DNA from: Ceratothoa steindachneri
Lineage: Eukaryota > Arthropoda > Malacostraca > Isopoda > Cymothoidae
Assembly: GCA_963969495.1 (NCBI GenBank)
Contig: OZ018324.1
Location: 140,612,355 to 140,676,354, forward strand
DNA: 64,000 bases
Direction: 5' to 3'
Part shown: in pieces, positions 1-13,300 of the stretch
Position numbering within the stretch: position 1 is the first letter of the stretch
How the letters are laid out: each line of letters begins with the position of its first letter
Made by a program: the position numbers and the translations under genes
Notes under the pieces: model-generated
What the model was told of the DNA's origin: nothing
What the model saw: the letters and a program-made list of their open reading frames with translations, nothing else
Database searches by the model: none

Positions 1-3000
1 TGTAACAGATGTGAGTTTTAAGTGAATTTTAAGTATTTCATATATAAGTAAAGTAATATTGTAAAAAAGATTTTTTAAATATTTTTATTCCATAGGTCAT
101 AGCCACATTGCCATTATATTATACATACGACCGGAAGGCTATATTAGTTGTAAATATAAATCTATTTGTCACAAAATGTTTCACATGAGTGGATAATTGT
201 TAAGAAGACGAGAATTAAGTCAGTTTAATAGGAATTGAATATTAAACGTGTACCTCATTAACATTATGAATTAGAGAAAGATCTCACTCAGGAACGCAGC
301 CGGAATTTGACATGATTCTATGTCTAAAGAAAACGATGTATCCTCGCTCCATTTCATAAAATAGTTGATCTTCTGGTCCTTAAAGATCCAATAGGGCTAC
401 ATTACAAGTATATAATCATAAAACTTAACAGTTACTTCCTTCCGAATTTGTGAGGTTGAGGAAAGTGTAAATTATTCGTCACTAACTCGAACTGAATTAC
501 AGGTAAGGCTGAATTCAGCAAACTTTGTGATGCAAACAAAACTTTATATGAATTTTCAGTGCACTAGGTATGTCAGTAAAATTCAAAATCATTTCTATCT
601 CAATCAATTGTCGCTTCGTTTTTTGGCCGAACGCTGCCCTCTCTGGTACGTATTAAACGATTTCGAGTTTTAAAAACACTTCTCTCATCATCGAATCATT
701 TTCTCACTCTTTTCTGTCTATTAAGATCATGGTTGATTATTATATCATTTTCTCTTGCCTTCTTAATGTGTTAGTAAATCAAAACAAAAGTCAGTGTTTG
801 TAATAAAGTCTTCGAGATATTAGTCTTTAAGGAAAACTTTCAAATAAACTTAAAATTAACAGTTCTTATAATTACATTAATCCTCTTACCACCTTACCGA
901 TATAATGAACCTATTCATTTACCTTAAGTAATTCATTTTAAAAATAGAATTTAGCTACTGTGGTTCCTTGGATAACTTAAGACAAAGAATCTTACCCATA
1001 GCTGAATTAAATCTCACTGCCCAGTAAAAATTTAATTTCTTCCCATGACTCATTTCAAAATAAATTTGAACCCATTTAAACATCCAAAGATTCATAGATT
1101 TAAACAAATTATATGACATCACTAACGTTGTGCAGAATTTATTTTTCAAAGTAAAAAAGAAACCAAACATACACCATCATTTTACTACTTAACCTTACTA
1201 GTTTTTCTCAAAGACAATTCTAAGAGAAAGAAAGTCCCCCTACATTACCTCTAAAGAACCTAGACGTATTTTTCGATCAGTATGAGCAAAATATATAATC
1301 AGACATTTACAATAATATCAAAAATCCCATATTTAAATTAGATAAAAACAGCATTTGACCTGTTTAATAATTTTCATTTGTCATTTAAGATGCTAACATC
1401 TTGGAATCGATTCAAAACTAAGGGTGCTTAAACTCATAGCTTTCTTCGTAAGTTCTCCCTATCAAATAATCCAAAAGGACATAAATGATTACATAAACTG
1501 AAAATAATCAAGAACTTTGCATCACTTATTCTTAAGTACTAAATTTTACGGAGGGTCAAATGAATTTCGTTGAATCCTTTAAACATAGGGGCGTAAACTT
1601 AATAAGCTATCTTCATGTCATTTTAATCAAACGAGCAAAAAGTGACCTTAGAATTATTGATTACTAGATATAAGCGTTAGGCTAGTATGAAATTTTAAGC
1701 ATTTCAAACTTAAAATCTCTTCTAAAGTTTCCCAGTTTTTCTGACGGAAAAGCTAAAAATTATATATATATATTAACCATGGATTTTTACTGCAATTTGT
1801 TTGCTAAAACTGTATTTTTCCCGAACCTGAAACCTTTTGCGGTAAGGAATAAATCCTGCGTTTGTAGCGAGTTCATTCATGTCAAACCAAACTCGGATCT
1901 TCTCCCACTTTGGGAAAGTAGACCCTCAGTTATCGTTTGCCGTAGCAGGGAGATTAGTGTGGGATAAAAATAGCTTTGGGTTCCCGAAAGGAGAGACTAA
2001 GAACTTCCTCACTGAAAGTCAACAATTCCTACTTACTCAGAAGAAAACATTTTAAAACCATCTCACTAATCTTATTATTTTCATTCATTTTTTTAACCTT
2101 CCTCCTCAAATTCTCGACTTTTAAACGTTTTATTGAATATAGTATTTTTACTATTTATTTGGTTTACGTTAAGTCTGCCGTCGTATTTCACTGAAGAGGT
2201 AAGCTATCATTTTTTCATTAATATATTTTAATATTATTAGTTTGTATAACCTCAAACCTCAAATTAAAACGTTTCTCTTTTACCTTTATATGAACAAAGA
2301 AGGCAATCTTGAAAATAAAACAAATCTCTGCCTTTTTCGTTTTGATGATCACCATTAAAATATTAAAAATACCTTGCTTATGCCCCTAAAACTCATAGTA
2401 GGTTATCAAACTAAAGTTTGAATATTTAACCATTATAATTATTAATGGTCAACCAATGTGGTCATTTGGTGTACATTATATTTTACTTAAATAAGCATAT
2501 GAAGTAATATCATATTATTATGTATAACGTATTTATTGATAATGGGTTTCTGTTCTTTAAATTTTGTTCCTAAAGAGAAAGAAAGTAGAAAGGATTAATC
2601 TATTTTCTCCCAATGTGTTTGTTTTTTATATAACAAATCATAGAGGGAGATAACTCTCATCATGATGGAGGATTCTTTAAATACATTAGGAAATTAGGAA
2701 GCCCAAACATTGTGACAACCTCATATCATTGGTAAAAAAATGGAACTTTATCATACAATCATTCTCCGATTGTTCCTTAGCGAGTTGCAGAGGTAATGTA
2801 GAGAAAAGGCCAACGCACTAAATACGAAATATATGAATTACATATGTTTTTAATGTAGTAAACTTTAGATTTGTTTGGATGTAATTTTGTTGTCTTCAAT
2901 TACACTATATAATCACGCAAATGGTGTTTTATCTGTGCAAAAACCTATGCTCATAATTGTGGTTGATCTCAATTTAAATTTGTTTTTGATACCGTTCCAT

Positions 3001-5383
3001 ATTAAAGATAAATAAAGTTAAAATCGCTAAGAAAATGGTACAAAGGACTAAAGTGAATTGAAGTTTGGATGGATGACCGTAGCAGATTGTTGTTTATGGA
3101 AATAGTTCGATCATAGGCATCATTTATTAATGCACTTCCTCAGAGATATCTCCTCGAAACCTTTCTAACTTTTAATATAATAAGTGATCTTGACACTAAT
3201 TTATTATGTCAATTTTTGAAATTTACTGATTTTCGGAAGCCTGGTATCATGGCAAAATACCATAGTAACTGTGCAAAGTTGCAAATAGAGATAAAAAATA
3301 CAGAAACATAGTTGGAAATATCAAAGAGACCATTAATAATTTACAAAATTATTATAATGCACTGAGGAATGGTGATCTCAGAAGAAATTTGAAAGCCAAA
3401 CTTTAAAGTTAACATCAAATATTTTGATACAATGCAGTGTAGTGTCACGAATAGCCAATGATAAAAGAAGATTGAAAGATAATTTGCAATTTAATCGAAA
3501 GGTATTATGATTTCCTTAAATAAATCCAAAGGAGGTTGTAATATTGGAGTATCAAGCAACAAAATTAATTTCTGAAATTAAAAATTGATCGTGTCAAGGA
3601 TGGCTGAGGCAACTCAATTTACTTTCATGATATATCGGCCTCTGGGCGACGAACTTTTCATTTTTATAATGTACTAAAAATTTTACTTATTAAATTATGT
3701 TTCCATATTTGATCTGGATATCCAAGCCCTAATGGTGTAGTCCAGCAAACTAATGTTTGCTAATAGTTCAATTTTCTTTTGGGCTCTTTTAGAAAGCAGA
3801 TCAGAAACCCATTTACCCGTCTCTGTACAAGTGTTTCAAACCCCTTTCTGTCGGAATAGTGTTGGGGTGACCCTGGTGAAAGCTGAGGGAGTGACAACCT
3901 CCTCGCTATAGGGTGAGCCACTTGGCAGAAACGCAACAGAGAGTAAAGTAAACAAGACCCTTTACCATTTATGGGTGGTAGGAGGGGAGCCTCTCTCACA
4001 GATAGGTAATTGTTGTAGTACTTTTTGCCAACGAAAATACAAATTTGTGTTAAGGTTGTACGCTATAAAACGCCCTCTAAATTGCATATATATTCCGAAT
4101 AAAACCGAAACATCGTATCACACACGGAATAAACGATGTTGAAGTACTCAGATCCTACGACCTTTACTTTTTCTCTGGATTGCAGAGCCTAACGTATAGG
4201 CTAGAGAGGCAGGGGCTTCAGAGTGAAAATCTTACAATAAGTACCTGTCGACAACAATAGAGACAGTACCTGAAAATAGGTTCTATTCAAACAAATATGT
4301 GGGATCATTTACTTCTCTTTTGTCTGTAACACAAAATGGCATCAAATGCGTCCTTTAGAAACAATGGTGCCTCAGCACACGAATAAATTGCCTGGAGTTG
4401 ATCAGTCCATTACGCACAGATTTTAACCTAGAATCCTATTCATCGCATCCCAAACCCTAGTAGCCATCATGAATATTCGCCTCGCAAAAAACGGGCGTTA
4501 AAACCATGGTGTAAAAATGTTCCTAAACCACCTTCTCAATGGAAACAAGTAATCTAAATGAAACGCGGAAGTTTTAAAATAATGCATATAGACCTGAGAG
4601 ATAGCAGCAGGCTCCTTAATTAGTATCACATTTGGTTGCAGATATCACCACTGTTTGAACCTTCATTAATAGCCGGGTCGATATATGAAAAAGGTCATCT
4701 AACCCTAAAAAAATTGCTTAAAAGGTTTTTCATTCGATTTTGGTGGTATGAGGAATAGTTAATAACATACTAAAAATCTAAGAAAATCTAGTTTCGGAAA
4801 GGCTGCCAGGAACTTAAGATGGCCAGATCTCAGTAAGGATTACTTGCCAAAAGTAATTTTATTGTCTAACGCTAGGATTTAAGTTAAATTACCATTTAAT
4901 TAACTTTAGTTAAATTACCATTAGTCAATTACATATTTTTTAATATATAAGATGGAAGTAGGTTTTACCATTCTAATATGTATGAACGTAGGCATTAGTT
5001 AGCTAGCTAACTACTGTGTACACATTAACATCTAGCTAGTGCACATTCATACTGATTTCAAAGCCATAAAATTCCACTTCACAACTGCTAGTGCAAGTGT
5101 TACAGCAAGCTATAATTTTTCTAGTTGATATGCTCTCATCTAAGCAACCTAGCAGCTGATTAGAAAACTGTTTTTTACCTTTGAAATGAATACAAATCTT
5201 CTTTGCTAACTATCTAGCCAACTTGGTACCACTTTAGAATTAGGGTACGTTAATTGGGCAACATTAGTTATTCATCACTAAGCATTAGCTAGATATTCAT
5301 GTTTAGTAAGTTATTAGCTAACATATTAAAACACAAGTAAAATTACTAGTCATATGTGTACAAATGTATTATTTTATCATTCA
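1..5383. other. AT-rich non-coding region
   Basis: No open frame here resembles a known protein, and all frames are short. Two local oddities stand out. A GC-richer patch at about 3760-4010 contains a minus-strand 79-codon frame without recognisable motifs. The stretch at about 4970-5340 is unusually rich in the palindromic word TAGCTA and its variants. Nothing else is evident. Confidence 0.6.
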
Positions 5384-6895
5384 GGTTCAAGAAGAATGAC
5401 CAGAATTGTGCCATTTGTAAATTGGATAATGGACGTTATTTGATCAAGATTAGCGAAAAAGGTGCTAGTACGTTAAATGAAGCTAGTCTTCGGAGAGGTG
5501 ACACTATGGTTGTGACTGCTTGAGCTTAGAGCATGACGTATGTCGAAATATTTACACAAATTCTATAGCAATTGATCTTGCATCTACAAGGAAAGAGAAC
5601 ATTAAATCCACTGCCATAACTGGAAAACGTACTAAGGAGTCTGTTAGCTCCTTCATTTGCGAAACTTATTGCTGTTTCGGTGGTACTAATGTTCAGAAAG
5701 TAATAGGAATGAAATGTGTAGCGAGAAGCTGAAAAACGACAACTCGCGCTTTAATTTTTTATCACGACAGTCCTTCAATCCTAGCTTCTGTATCAGAAAA
5801 AGAGTGTTATGTCCTTGGTGGAGGTTTATTTCTTCACTGAGTACCATTGAATCCAGGAGATAGCTAAAGTAAAATAGTTCAAAGGCATGCAGAATTCACT
5901 ATCCAGCATTATGGTTTAGCTACAACGATTGTCTTTGATGGATATGAGGAAGGGACATCCATTAAACGCAACATAAATTAAAGAAGAGCAAACAATACTC
6001 CTTATCCAATCGTGCGCTTCACTCTTGAGATAGATTCTACAGCAAGAAGTTGAAGTTCATATTAAGATATATCAACAAACAGTGACTAATCCAGATGTTT
6101 AGTGAAGAACTGAAAGTAAGGGATTGCACTGTCAACAATGCAGCCGGAGATGCTGATATAGACATATTAAAGGCTGCAGTCGATGCATCTCGTCTCCACA
6201 ACACCACACCTATCGAAGAGGATATTGATCTCCCGGTCTTACTATTTTAATATGCCCAAGGAGGAAATAAGCGTCTCTATTTCAGATCAGACAAGTCCAA
6301 AGCTAATGGTAGCTTTAAAGCGTATGACATAAACCACTCAAAAAGAAATTTTTGGACATAACATGTGTTCTCAGTTACTGTTCATCGACGCTATGACTGG
6401 CTGTCATACAACTTCTCAGATTTTCGGCATTAGAAAAAAGACTGCCTTCCAGAAATTTGGGAAAGGATATCCTGTTCCATAGTCTTTTTTCAAAGCATTT
6501 ACTGTCCTAAACCAAACCCCAGAAGTGCTAGATGACCTTGGGTCCCAATTAATGGCTGTCCCCTTTGGTGAAAAGTCCAAAGATTCTCGTGCCTAATGCG
6601 ATACAACATCTTCAACAAGAGGATGGTGTCAGCTTCATCGCATGTAACACCTGAAGGGTTGCCGCCAACTGAGTCCACCACCGAAATTGCCTGCCAAAGA
6701 GCATAATACCAGATCATCGTTGGGATGGGAAAAGAAAAGCGCATGGATGCTATGAACTTGGGTTGAAACGTACAAGATGACAGATTCATCCCACTTATGA
6801 CAAACATGTTTGTTGCTCCACACAGAATCTTAAGGCTGATTCATTGCAATTGTTCAGCTGCTCTTGTAGACGATATGGAGTCCCATGCATTCATG
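5384..6895 (+). pseudogene. Broken repeat-associated gene with a PIN/FEN-like nuclease block
   Basis: Fragments in all three forward frames follow, in order, an uncharacterised protein family that I recognise as repetitive in arthropod genomes. The opening block reads like FKKNDQNCAICK (about 5384-5420). A middle block has an acidic run EEDIDLPVLL (about 6215-6244), then YFRSDKSKANG, then TGCHTTSQIFGIRKKTAF (about 6403-6456). The end has VTPEGLPPTESTTEIAC (about 6644-6694) and IHCNCSAALVDD near 6840-6875. The acidic run plus TGCDTTS..FGIGK pattern resembles PIN/FEN-like nucleases (inference). The usual aspartate of the TGCDTT motif is replaced by His here (codon 6415-6417). Stops and frameshifts are frequent, for example TGA/TAG near 5519-5530. 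No flanking terminal repeats or target duplication were found. Clearly non-functional. Confidence 0.65.
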
Positions 6896-6989
6896 TCAAT
6901 TAATTTGATGAGTGTGATGATCCTCATAACAAGAAAAAAAATAACAAAAATATAACTTTAATGACAACAACAGAAATAGAATTTGAATA

Positions 6990-7950
6990 TAGACAGATAT
7001 AGGGTTCTAAGAGAATGATCGCACAGGCGAAATTAAATATCGACACGAGACACAGGAAGGATAATTATAGGATTAGTTGTCGGGTTTAGGTTTGTGATTA
7101 AAAGGGGATTTTAAACCTGGGCCGCACAGAAAGGATGGGACGATTCTGGTAGGTCAGATTATAGAATAATCTGTAGGCGTCAACGGTTGCACTGCTTAAG
7201 TGTTGGTTCGAAGGAAGAGCCAGTCGGGATACAATGACAGCAATAGAAAGGTTGGGTTACCTCACGGGGTGGATGACCGAGCACAAGTAGTTTGACCTTC
7301 GAAGATAGAAATGCTCGTCAGATACTCGCCGATTGATTATGGCAGAGTTCATGGATGTCGATTTAGCCTTCGTTATCGAATCGAAATCGTTGTTGTCTCC
7401 GATCGCGACAAGCGAGCGTTTCTTTAGCTCGTACGTGATGTTAGGCGGATAGTCTTGAAGTGAGACACGCTAAACCGATTCAAGGGATTATATATACGGT
7501 CTGTGGTGTGGCTTTTATCGCTGGGTGGGAGCTTTCACAACTCGTGCGATCTTGAGAAAAAGGCAGCGACTCCTTCGGAGGAACCGAGATAAATTTGGCT
7601 TAGAATGTTCGTAGAACTTTGATCTATGCCGCAGGGCATTAAAGCTGGCTGGAAAGCCACGTGAGAGAAAGAAAATGTGTCCTTAAGTAAATACAGCTGG
7701 GGTTCAATAAAACGGCCTGGATGGCCTCTTTCCTCGTAGATCAGCCATGCTTTCAAAGCTCCATGCGATGATCTTGATGCCACGTGGCTAGAAAAGGGCA
7801 CCTGTTTGCTCTTCAAACTTATTCTTCTACAAACACCTACCCTGAAGTTAGGTAAATCCTGGGAGATTGTTGAAGTAGTGTAAGACATCCATTGGGTGTC
7901 AATTAAGTTTTCTGCAATGACAAAATATACAGAAAATTGACTTATCATCT
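6990..7950. other. GC-richer block of unknown origin
   Basis: This block is clearly richer in G+C and CpG than its surroundings. On the minus strand it has a TATA-like stretch (plus-strand 7487-7497, reading TATATATAATCCC on the minus strand). A 137-codon minus-strand frame (7535-7948) fills the right part but has no recognisable domain. The layout recalls a retroelement LTR with a neighbouring coding edge, but no matching second repeat or target duplication was found. A host promoter or exon is an alternative. Confidence 0.3.
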
Positions 7951-10235
7951 TATCTTGGATTTGTAAATAAGTAATTAACTTACAGTATTGAAACTGACTT
8001 AGTCACATGCCTTTACCTCTAAAATATAGGGATTAAAACTAATTTAACCTTTGAAGGTTGAAAAGCTATTAAAATATAGCCATTTTAAGCTTCTGATGAC
8101 CATTTTGGACGTCATCTTAAAGTTTATGCCTTCCCTGAAACTAGACTTTCCTAGATTTGTATATCCATTGAAAATCTTTTAAAGCAATTTGTTCCGGGTC
8201 AAACTTATATTGAACCGTCTATAAAGGTAAAGTACAAGAAAGGTACAATCTCATATAAAACTCAACCGTGCTCTGGTTGCCCATAATCTCGATCGCACGA
8301 TAAGTAAAAGAATGAATAAAATTCAGTTGCGTGGTTAAAAAAATATCGATGATGACCGATGGGAGATAGAGCATCAGTTTCTCTAAGCAGGGGATGCAGC
8401 AAGGAAAGTTAACACCATCGTCTTCATCTTCCCTATAAATGACGGATCGGCGAGGGCACATGGTCATCTAGCTGGTACCATCGGCTGCACTGCCCTCGGG
8501 GTTTATTAGTGTTTTTTTCAATTAAGGAAATCGTTGTTAATTTTTTATTTTGATACTTGCTTCATTGCCTGGCATGGCTAACTAATACCTGAATTTTACT
8601 AAAATTATATTTTGTGGTCTTGCATTTCTTTAAATAATTTTTCTTTAATTTGCTTGAACTTTCAAGGAAGACGAAAAATAGAATTAAGAAAGAAATTGTC
8701 AAACCTGAGATATTAAAGGTTTTCTTTAATAGCAGTCTTTAAATAGAGGTAGCCATGACACTATGGATTTGGTGAATTCACTTTAGTTACAAAAGGCCTT
8801 TTATAGCATGTTACCCTCCAAATTTAATCAAAATATTTTAGAAAATTGCAAAGATTCAAAATGCGTGGCAAATTTAACAGCATTATCTCACAGAAACTAA
8901 CATCAGTGCATTATAAATGAACTTATCTATCTCTGTCATAGAGGAAATCTATACTAATAGCTGCTCCTAATTAGAACGTTGTTATAATATTCCAAAGTAA
9001 TAAAAAAGGATGCATAAAAATTCTTAATAAATCATTTTATTATACAATATTGTCCTATAGAATTAAAGAATTTACCATTGGGAGAATTTACTTAAAAAAT
9101 ACCTTATCTCTAAATGAGTTACAGAATTTACACTATCATTGCCGAAGTTATAACTTTATCCCACTTCATTGATTCGATCTCGTCACTTACCTTCTTATTT
9201 AAGAAGATAATCATGTGAAAATTCAAGAAAAACAAGGATTATAATTGTTTGGAACAGATTCTTCCTTATACATATACTTACTTTGACGAGGAAAATAAAT
9301 TACTTTACACCTATTTTTGTGATTTGGGGGTTCACTAAGAGTCCTTAAAATATTTATTGTTTTGCAGAGGCAATATTTTCTGGCAAAATATTTCGTGGAT
9401 TTCCAAAGTAGCACGCCATAAAAGAGCCTTCAATTGAATTATCTTGATTTCCTAACAACGTTTACCCATTATTACTCACTCTTAAGATTTTACGTTACAA
9501 GTTATCGATATATTTTTATACAAAATGAGAGGAGCGTTTTCATCACTCCTCTTTACCTGAGGAGCTTGCACGTTGTAGCCAAACCTGAGGCTTATGGCAA
9601 AGTTAAGAGTATCCGTTTCCATTTCAGGATTGAATTGAGCAGTTGCCTAGCCTATGGTGTTATATTCTTCTGAAATATATTTCTTTCTTTCTTCTTTTTG
9701 CCTATTTTCTTAGAGTAGAAACCTTTCAATATCTTAATAAGTAACTTCTTTTGAATTTTCTCTTTTGTAATCCTAATGTTTATTTTCTTCTAATGTTTTA
9801 TTAATAATCTCATCTTTAATAATTCTTGGTATATAATATTTTTTAAATTTATTTTATTCAATCTTTTCGCCTCTTCATTTTTATATTAAGTGAATAACAA
9901 GTTTAAGGTGATAGAATCTGGAATGCGTCATCCCATCTGTCTGCTGGGCTGTTGGAGGATTTGAGTTGAATGATCGTTCTTGGTCTAGCTCCTTACCTTC
10001 GACCAGGTGCTCAAATACACTGAGGCTGATCTGGGGGACGTTGAAGCACGTGAGTTTCTGGATCTAGCAACTGAGATTTGGTCTAAGAAAAATTAAAAAG
10101 TTTTCAGTACATATCCATAACTCTATAATTTGAGATGGGGATTTTTTGAAAATTTATAAATGCTATATTTTGCTTAGTTGATAAATGACTTCGTGTGTTT
10201 TGGAAATTCAAAGGATTGAAATAGTTAAAAATATC
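7951..10235. other. AT-rich non-coding region
   Basis: No recognisable gene. Short frames at 8219-8467 (-) and 9434-9673 (+) have no family resemblance. A motif at about 10119-10150 (ACTCTATAATTTGAGATGGGG) resembles the outer part of the inverted repeats at 59.5 and 62.0 kb, which suggests a dispersed repeat. Confidence 0.5.
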
Positions 10236-10372
10236 AAGAAGAAGAAGAAGAAGAAGAAGAAGAAGAAGAAGAAGAAGAAGAAGATAAGGAAGAAGATGAA
10301 AATGAAGATGAAGATGAAGAAGATGTGAAAATGAAGATGAAGATGAAGAAGAAGATGAAGATGAAGAAAAGG
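10236..10372. repeat. (GAA)n microsatellite with degenerate GAAGAT continuation
   Basis: About 47 bases of nearly pure AAG/GAA repeat (10236-10282) are followed by an imperfect mixture of GAAGAT, GAAAAT and GAAGAA units to about 10372. The minus-strand translation is a poly-serine run, which is an artefact of the repeat. It starts directly after sequence resembling the dispersed inverted-repeat family (10119-10150), so it may have grown at the edge of an old repeat. Confidence 0.9.
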
Positions 10373-13300
10373 GTGTTCAGGGTGTTAAAATAAAGTCTAT
10401 AAATGGGATTAAAAAAAGCGGTTGAGATTAGCAAATAAGGCCGTAGTCCACACCCCCGCAGGGGTGCCTGTGTAACCAAGCTCTTCCTGTTAAGGAAGAG
10501 AGAACAGCGGCTTGTTTTCTATTAATTTACTCTTAGTCTAGGAGTTTTAATATCTCTCCTTATTTTATAGACCTAAAGGAACAAAAAGACATATATTGTA
10601 ATTATTTTTATATGCGGAATAAACAATCATCAGAGCAGGTTTATGAACTTCATGATTTGTAATTATTTTTCTTCCAAAAAATCCAAAATATTTCCCAAAC
10701 CTTTTTTTCTCACTCTAAAGAAAGTTTTGGTTTATGTAAGATAAAAGGAAGAAGCCGATCCTATTTTCTCCTAATAAATTTTCTTGGTCAATGTAAGGAA
10801 AAGTAGCAAAGCCGCTCTTCTTGTCTGCGAATAATTTAGTTTTGCTTTGTTTTTCATACCCATCTTTATTTTCTAGGCCTAAATGTAAGAAAAAACAGAA
10901 ATTCTTAATAAATACCTAAACACACAATTGTCAGCGCCGCTTGTTTTTTTTTCATTTAAATTTTATTTAATAATTTCATTGTGCATTGCTCGTTTATAGG
11001 GGCCAGTAGCTATTTCCTTCAGCTAAAGATTGCAATGGAAAATCTCTTTTGAAAGAGCTTTGATAAAACACTCGAATATATTAAAAAAAAATAGACCGTA
11101 ATTTTAATAAATTTTCTGAGCTTCACCATTTGAATTTAATTTTGTTGAAAAAAAATTCCCAAATATTTGATAATCATTTTTATTTTTGCTGAAATTCCTT
11201 TCCTTGCTATTGGTCAATTTGTACATACAAAGTAAGAGCAAAAATTATTCATTAATATTGAGTCCACATCAAATATCTCGTTCTTAAAATATAGTGGTAT
11301 AGAAGAGATAAATTGCCCATTTTATTACTAGTTATATATTTTTCAAGAAATAAGTAATAATCTTCTCAATCTTCCTCATTATGAGAGATATCCCTGTCGC
11401 TGTTTCGTTTTCATTAGAGGGCAAAGAGATTAATATAGGGATGTGTGGAGAATGAATGATCCTAAAATTTAGTTTTCCTGTAATCATATACATAAACATA
11501 ATAATATACTTAATACTAATATAAAAGATCCTACATTTATATTTCACAAGATCTCCCATTAATTTAATGAAGTTGGCAAATATTTACTATAATAATATTC
11601 CTTGTCACGAAATTAGATTTATTTTCCTGAAAATAAGAAATACCTAATAAAACCAAATATGAAAAACAATAATATAAAAAATCGTACAAATGAAACTAAA
11701 AATTAAATAATGGCACACTCTTCGCTAAAGGCAAACCCTTGTGTGAAATCTCTATTACTAGTCCTTTGAGACCAATTTGTCCTGCTTTGCCATTTAAAAC
11801 TACGACGTAACCTAAATTTTCAAATTTTAATTGCATTTTAAAGAAAAAATAAATCGATTTGTTAGAATGCATAGAAGTTTCTACAATGGAAGGTAAAAAT
11901 GATTGAAAAATGTATTGATTAGAAATGAGGTGGAGATGTTAACGTTTGAGGTTACGATTGGGTTGTACGCATTAAGGGTTGAATTGAAGAACTGTGCGCG
12001 TATAAAGTAAAATAAAGGACGAACGAGTAAATGATATAAATTTTACTAAAACCGAAATTGAATTTAGCTACAAGAAAGTTCTATTCAAAAGAGCAATCGT
12101 GTACTGTTTACATTAATATTAGGTACGAAGTACGCTAATTTACGCTTGATTGGTTTTGAAGGGATAGGTTTTCAACGATTAAGTGTTGAGTGTCTATGTA
12201 ATATAATAATTTTATTATTTATATTTTTAGCAAGAAATTGGATTTCAATTGGAAAAGTAAAGTTTTTAATTCAATTACTCTATCCCTTTTTATTACTGCC
12301 AGATTAATAATAATAATAATATAGTAATGCTCCCTTGAATTGGATCTTTTGGATTCGATGCAATTTCTCGTATCTTTTTGTAAAGTTACCAATAATACAG
12401 TTATTTTTGCTGATATCACATATCTATTTCCACTTGAGGAGAAATAATTTTTTTTAAAGTTCAATAGATATATTAGATTAGTATTAAAATAAATTAGTTA
12501 TAGTTAAATTAAGATAAATTAAATTTCATATTCCTTATGTTATTTAAAGTAATAATCTCTTCATAATTAGAATGTTAAGGAATATATTGTGTAATTATAT
12601 TTCATTTCAAGGAGGCGAAAGACGCGGGTCATCTTTTTTCAGTAAATTTGAAATCATTTCCAAAATTTAACAGTTTAATCGCGAAGAAAACACGCCAAGG
12701 TTTAAGTTTTCCACACTACTGAGAATTTGGTCGAGTATGCCAAAAACCTTGTGATGTCTTTCTCTACGATTGGCCAAAATGAGATCGCCAAACCTCTTTC
12801 GAAAAATTGATCAGAGCTTGAATTTTACCTGGTTGTACTATATTAGGTAACATGTCGAAGTCATACCACTATATTTCAGATATTTTGGTGTTTAACTTCA
12901 AATAAAAAACGCAAATCATGGTGTGGAGTGCGTTTCAGAGTAAGAGCATCACGCTCAGTAAAATGAGTGTACCTGGAATTGCCTAAAACATCTACATCGT
13001 TTTATTTTATATTCGTATTTGAGTAATTTTTAATCACGTGCTATTAATTAAGATTTTGTGTTATATTTAAAGTAGAAAGCGTTAAACTAATAGATTAATT
13101 TTTAAAATTTTAGATCTTTCCTAAATCACAACGCCCCGCGAAATATCTTTTCTAAATTTCAAACCTACCCCAAATATCTTTCTTACATCACGACCCAGAT
13201 AAAACATATTTCTTAGATTATCAACACGAAGCACTCTATTCATATATGACAAAAACCTATAAACTTTTTAAACGGTATACTTAAAAAAGTTAATGTTTAA

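Noticed and set aside
6499..6823. Minus-strand frames over the 5.4-6.9 kb relic
   Set aside because: Antisense shadows; the family resemblance is on the plus strand.
6990..7545. Solo LTR on the minus strand starting TGTGAAAGCTCCC near 7540
   Set aside because: No left boundary with the matching 5-bp flank (ACTCG) could be found.
10234..10479. Poly-serine open frame on the minus strand
   Set aside because: Produced by the (GAA)n microsatellite; no flanking coding signal.
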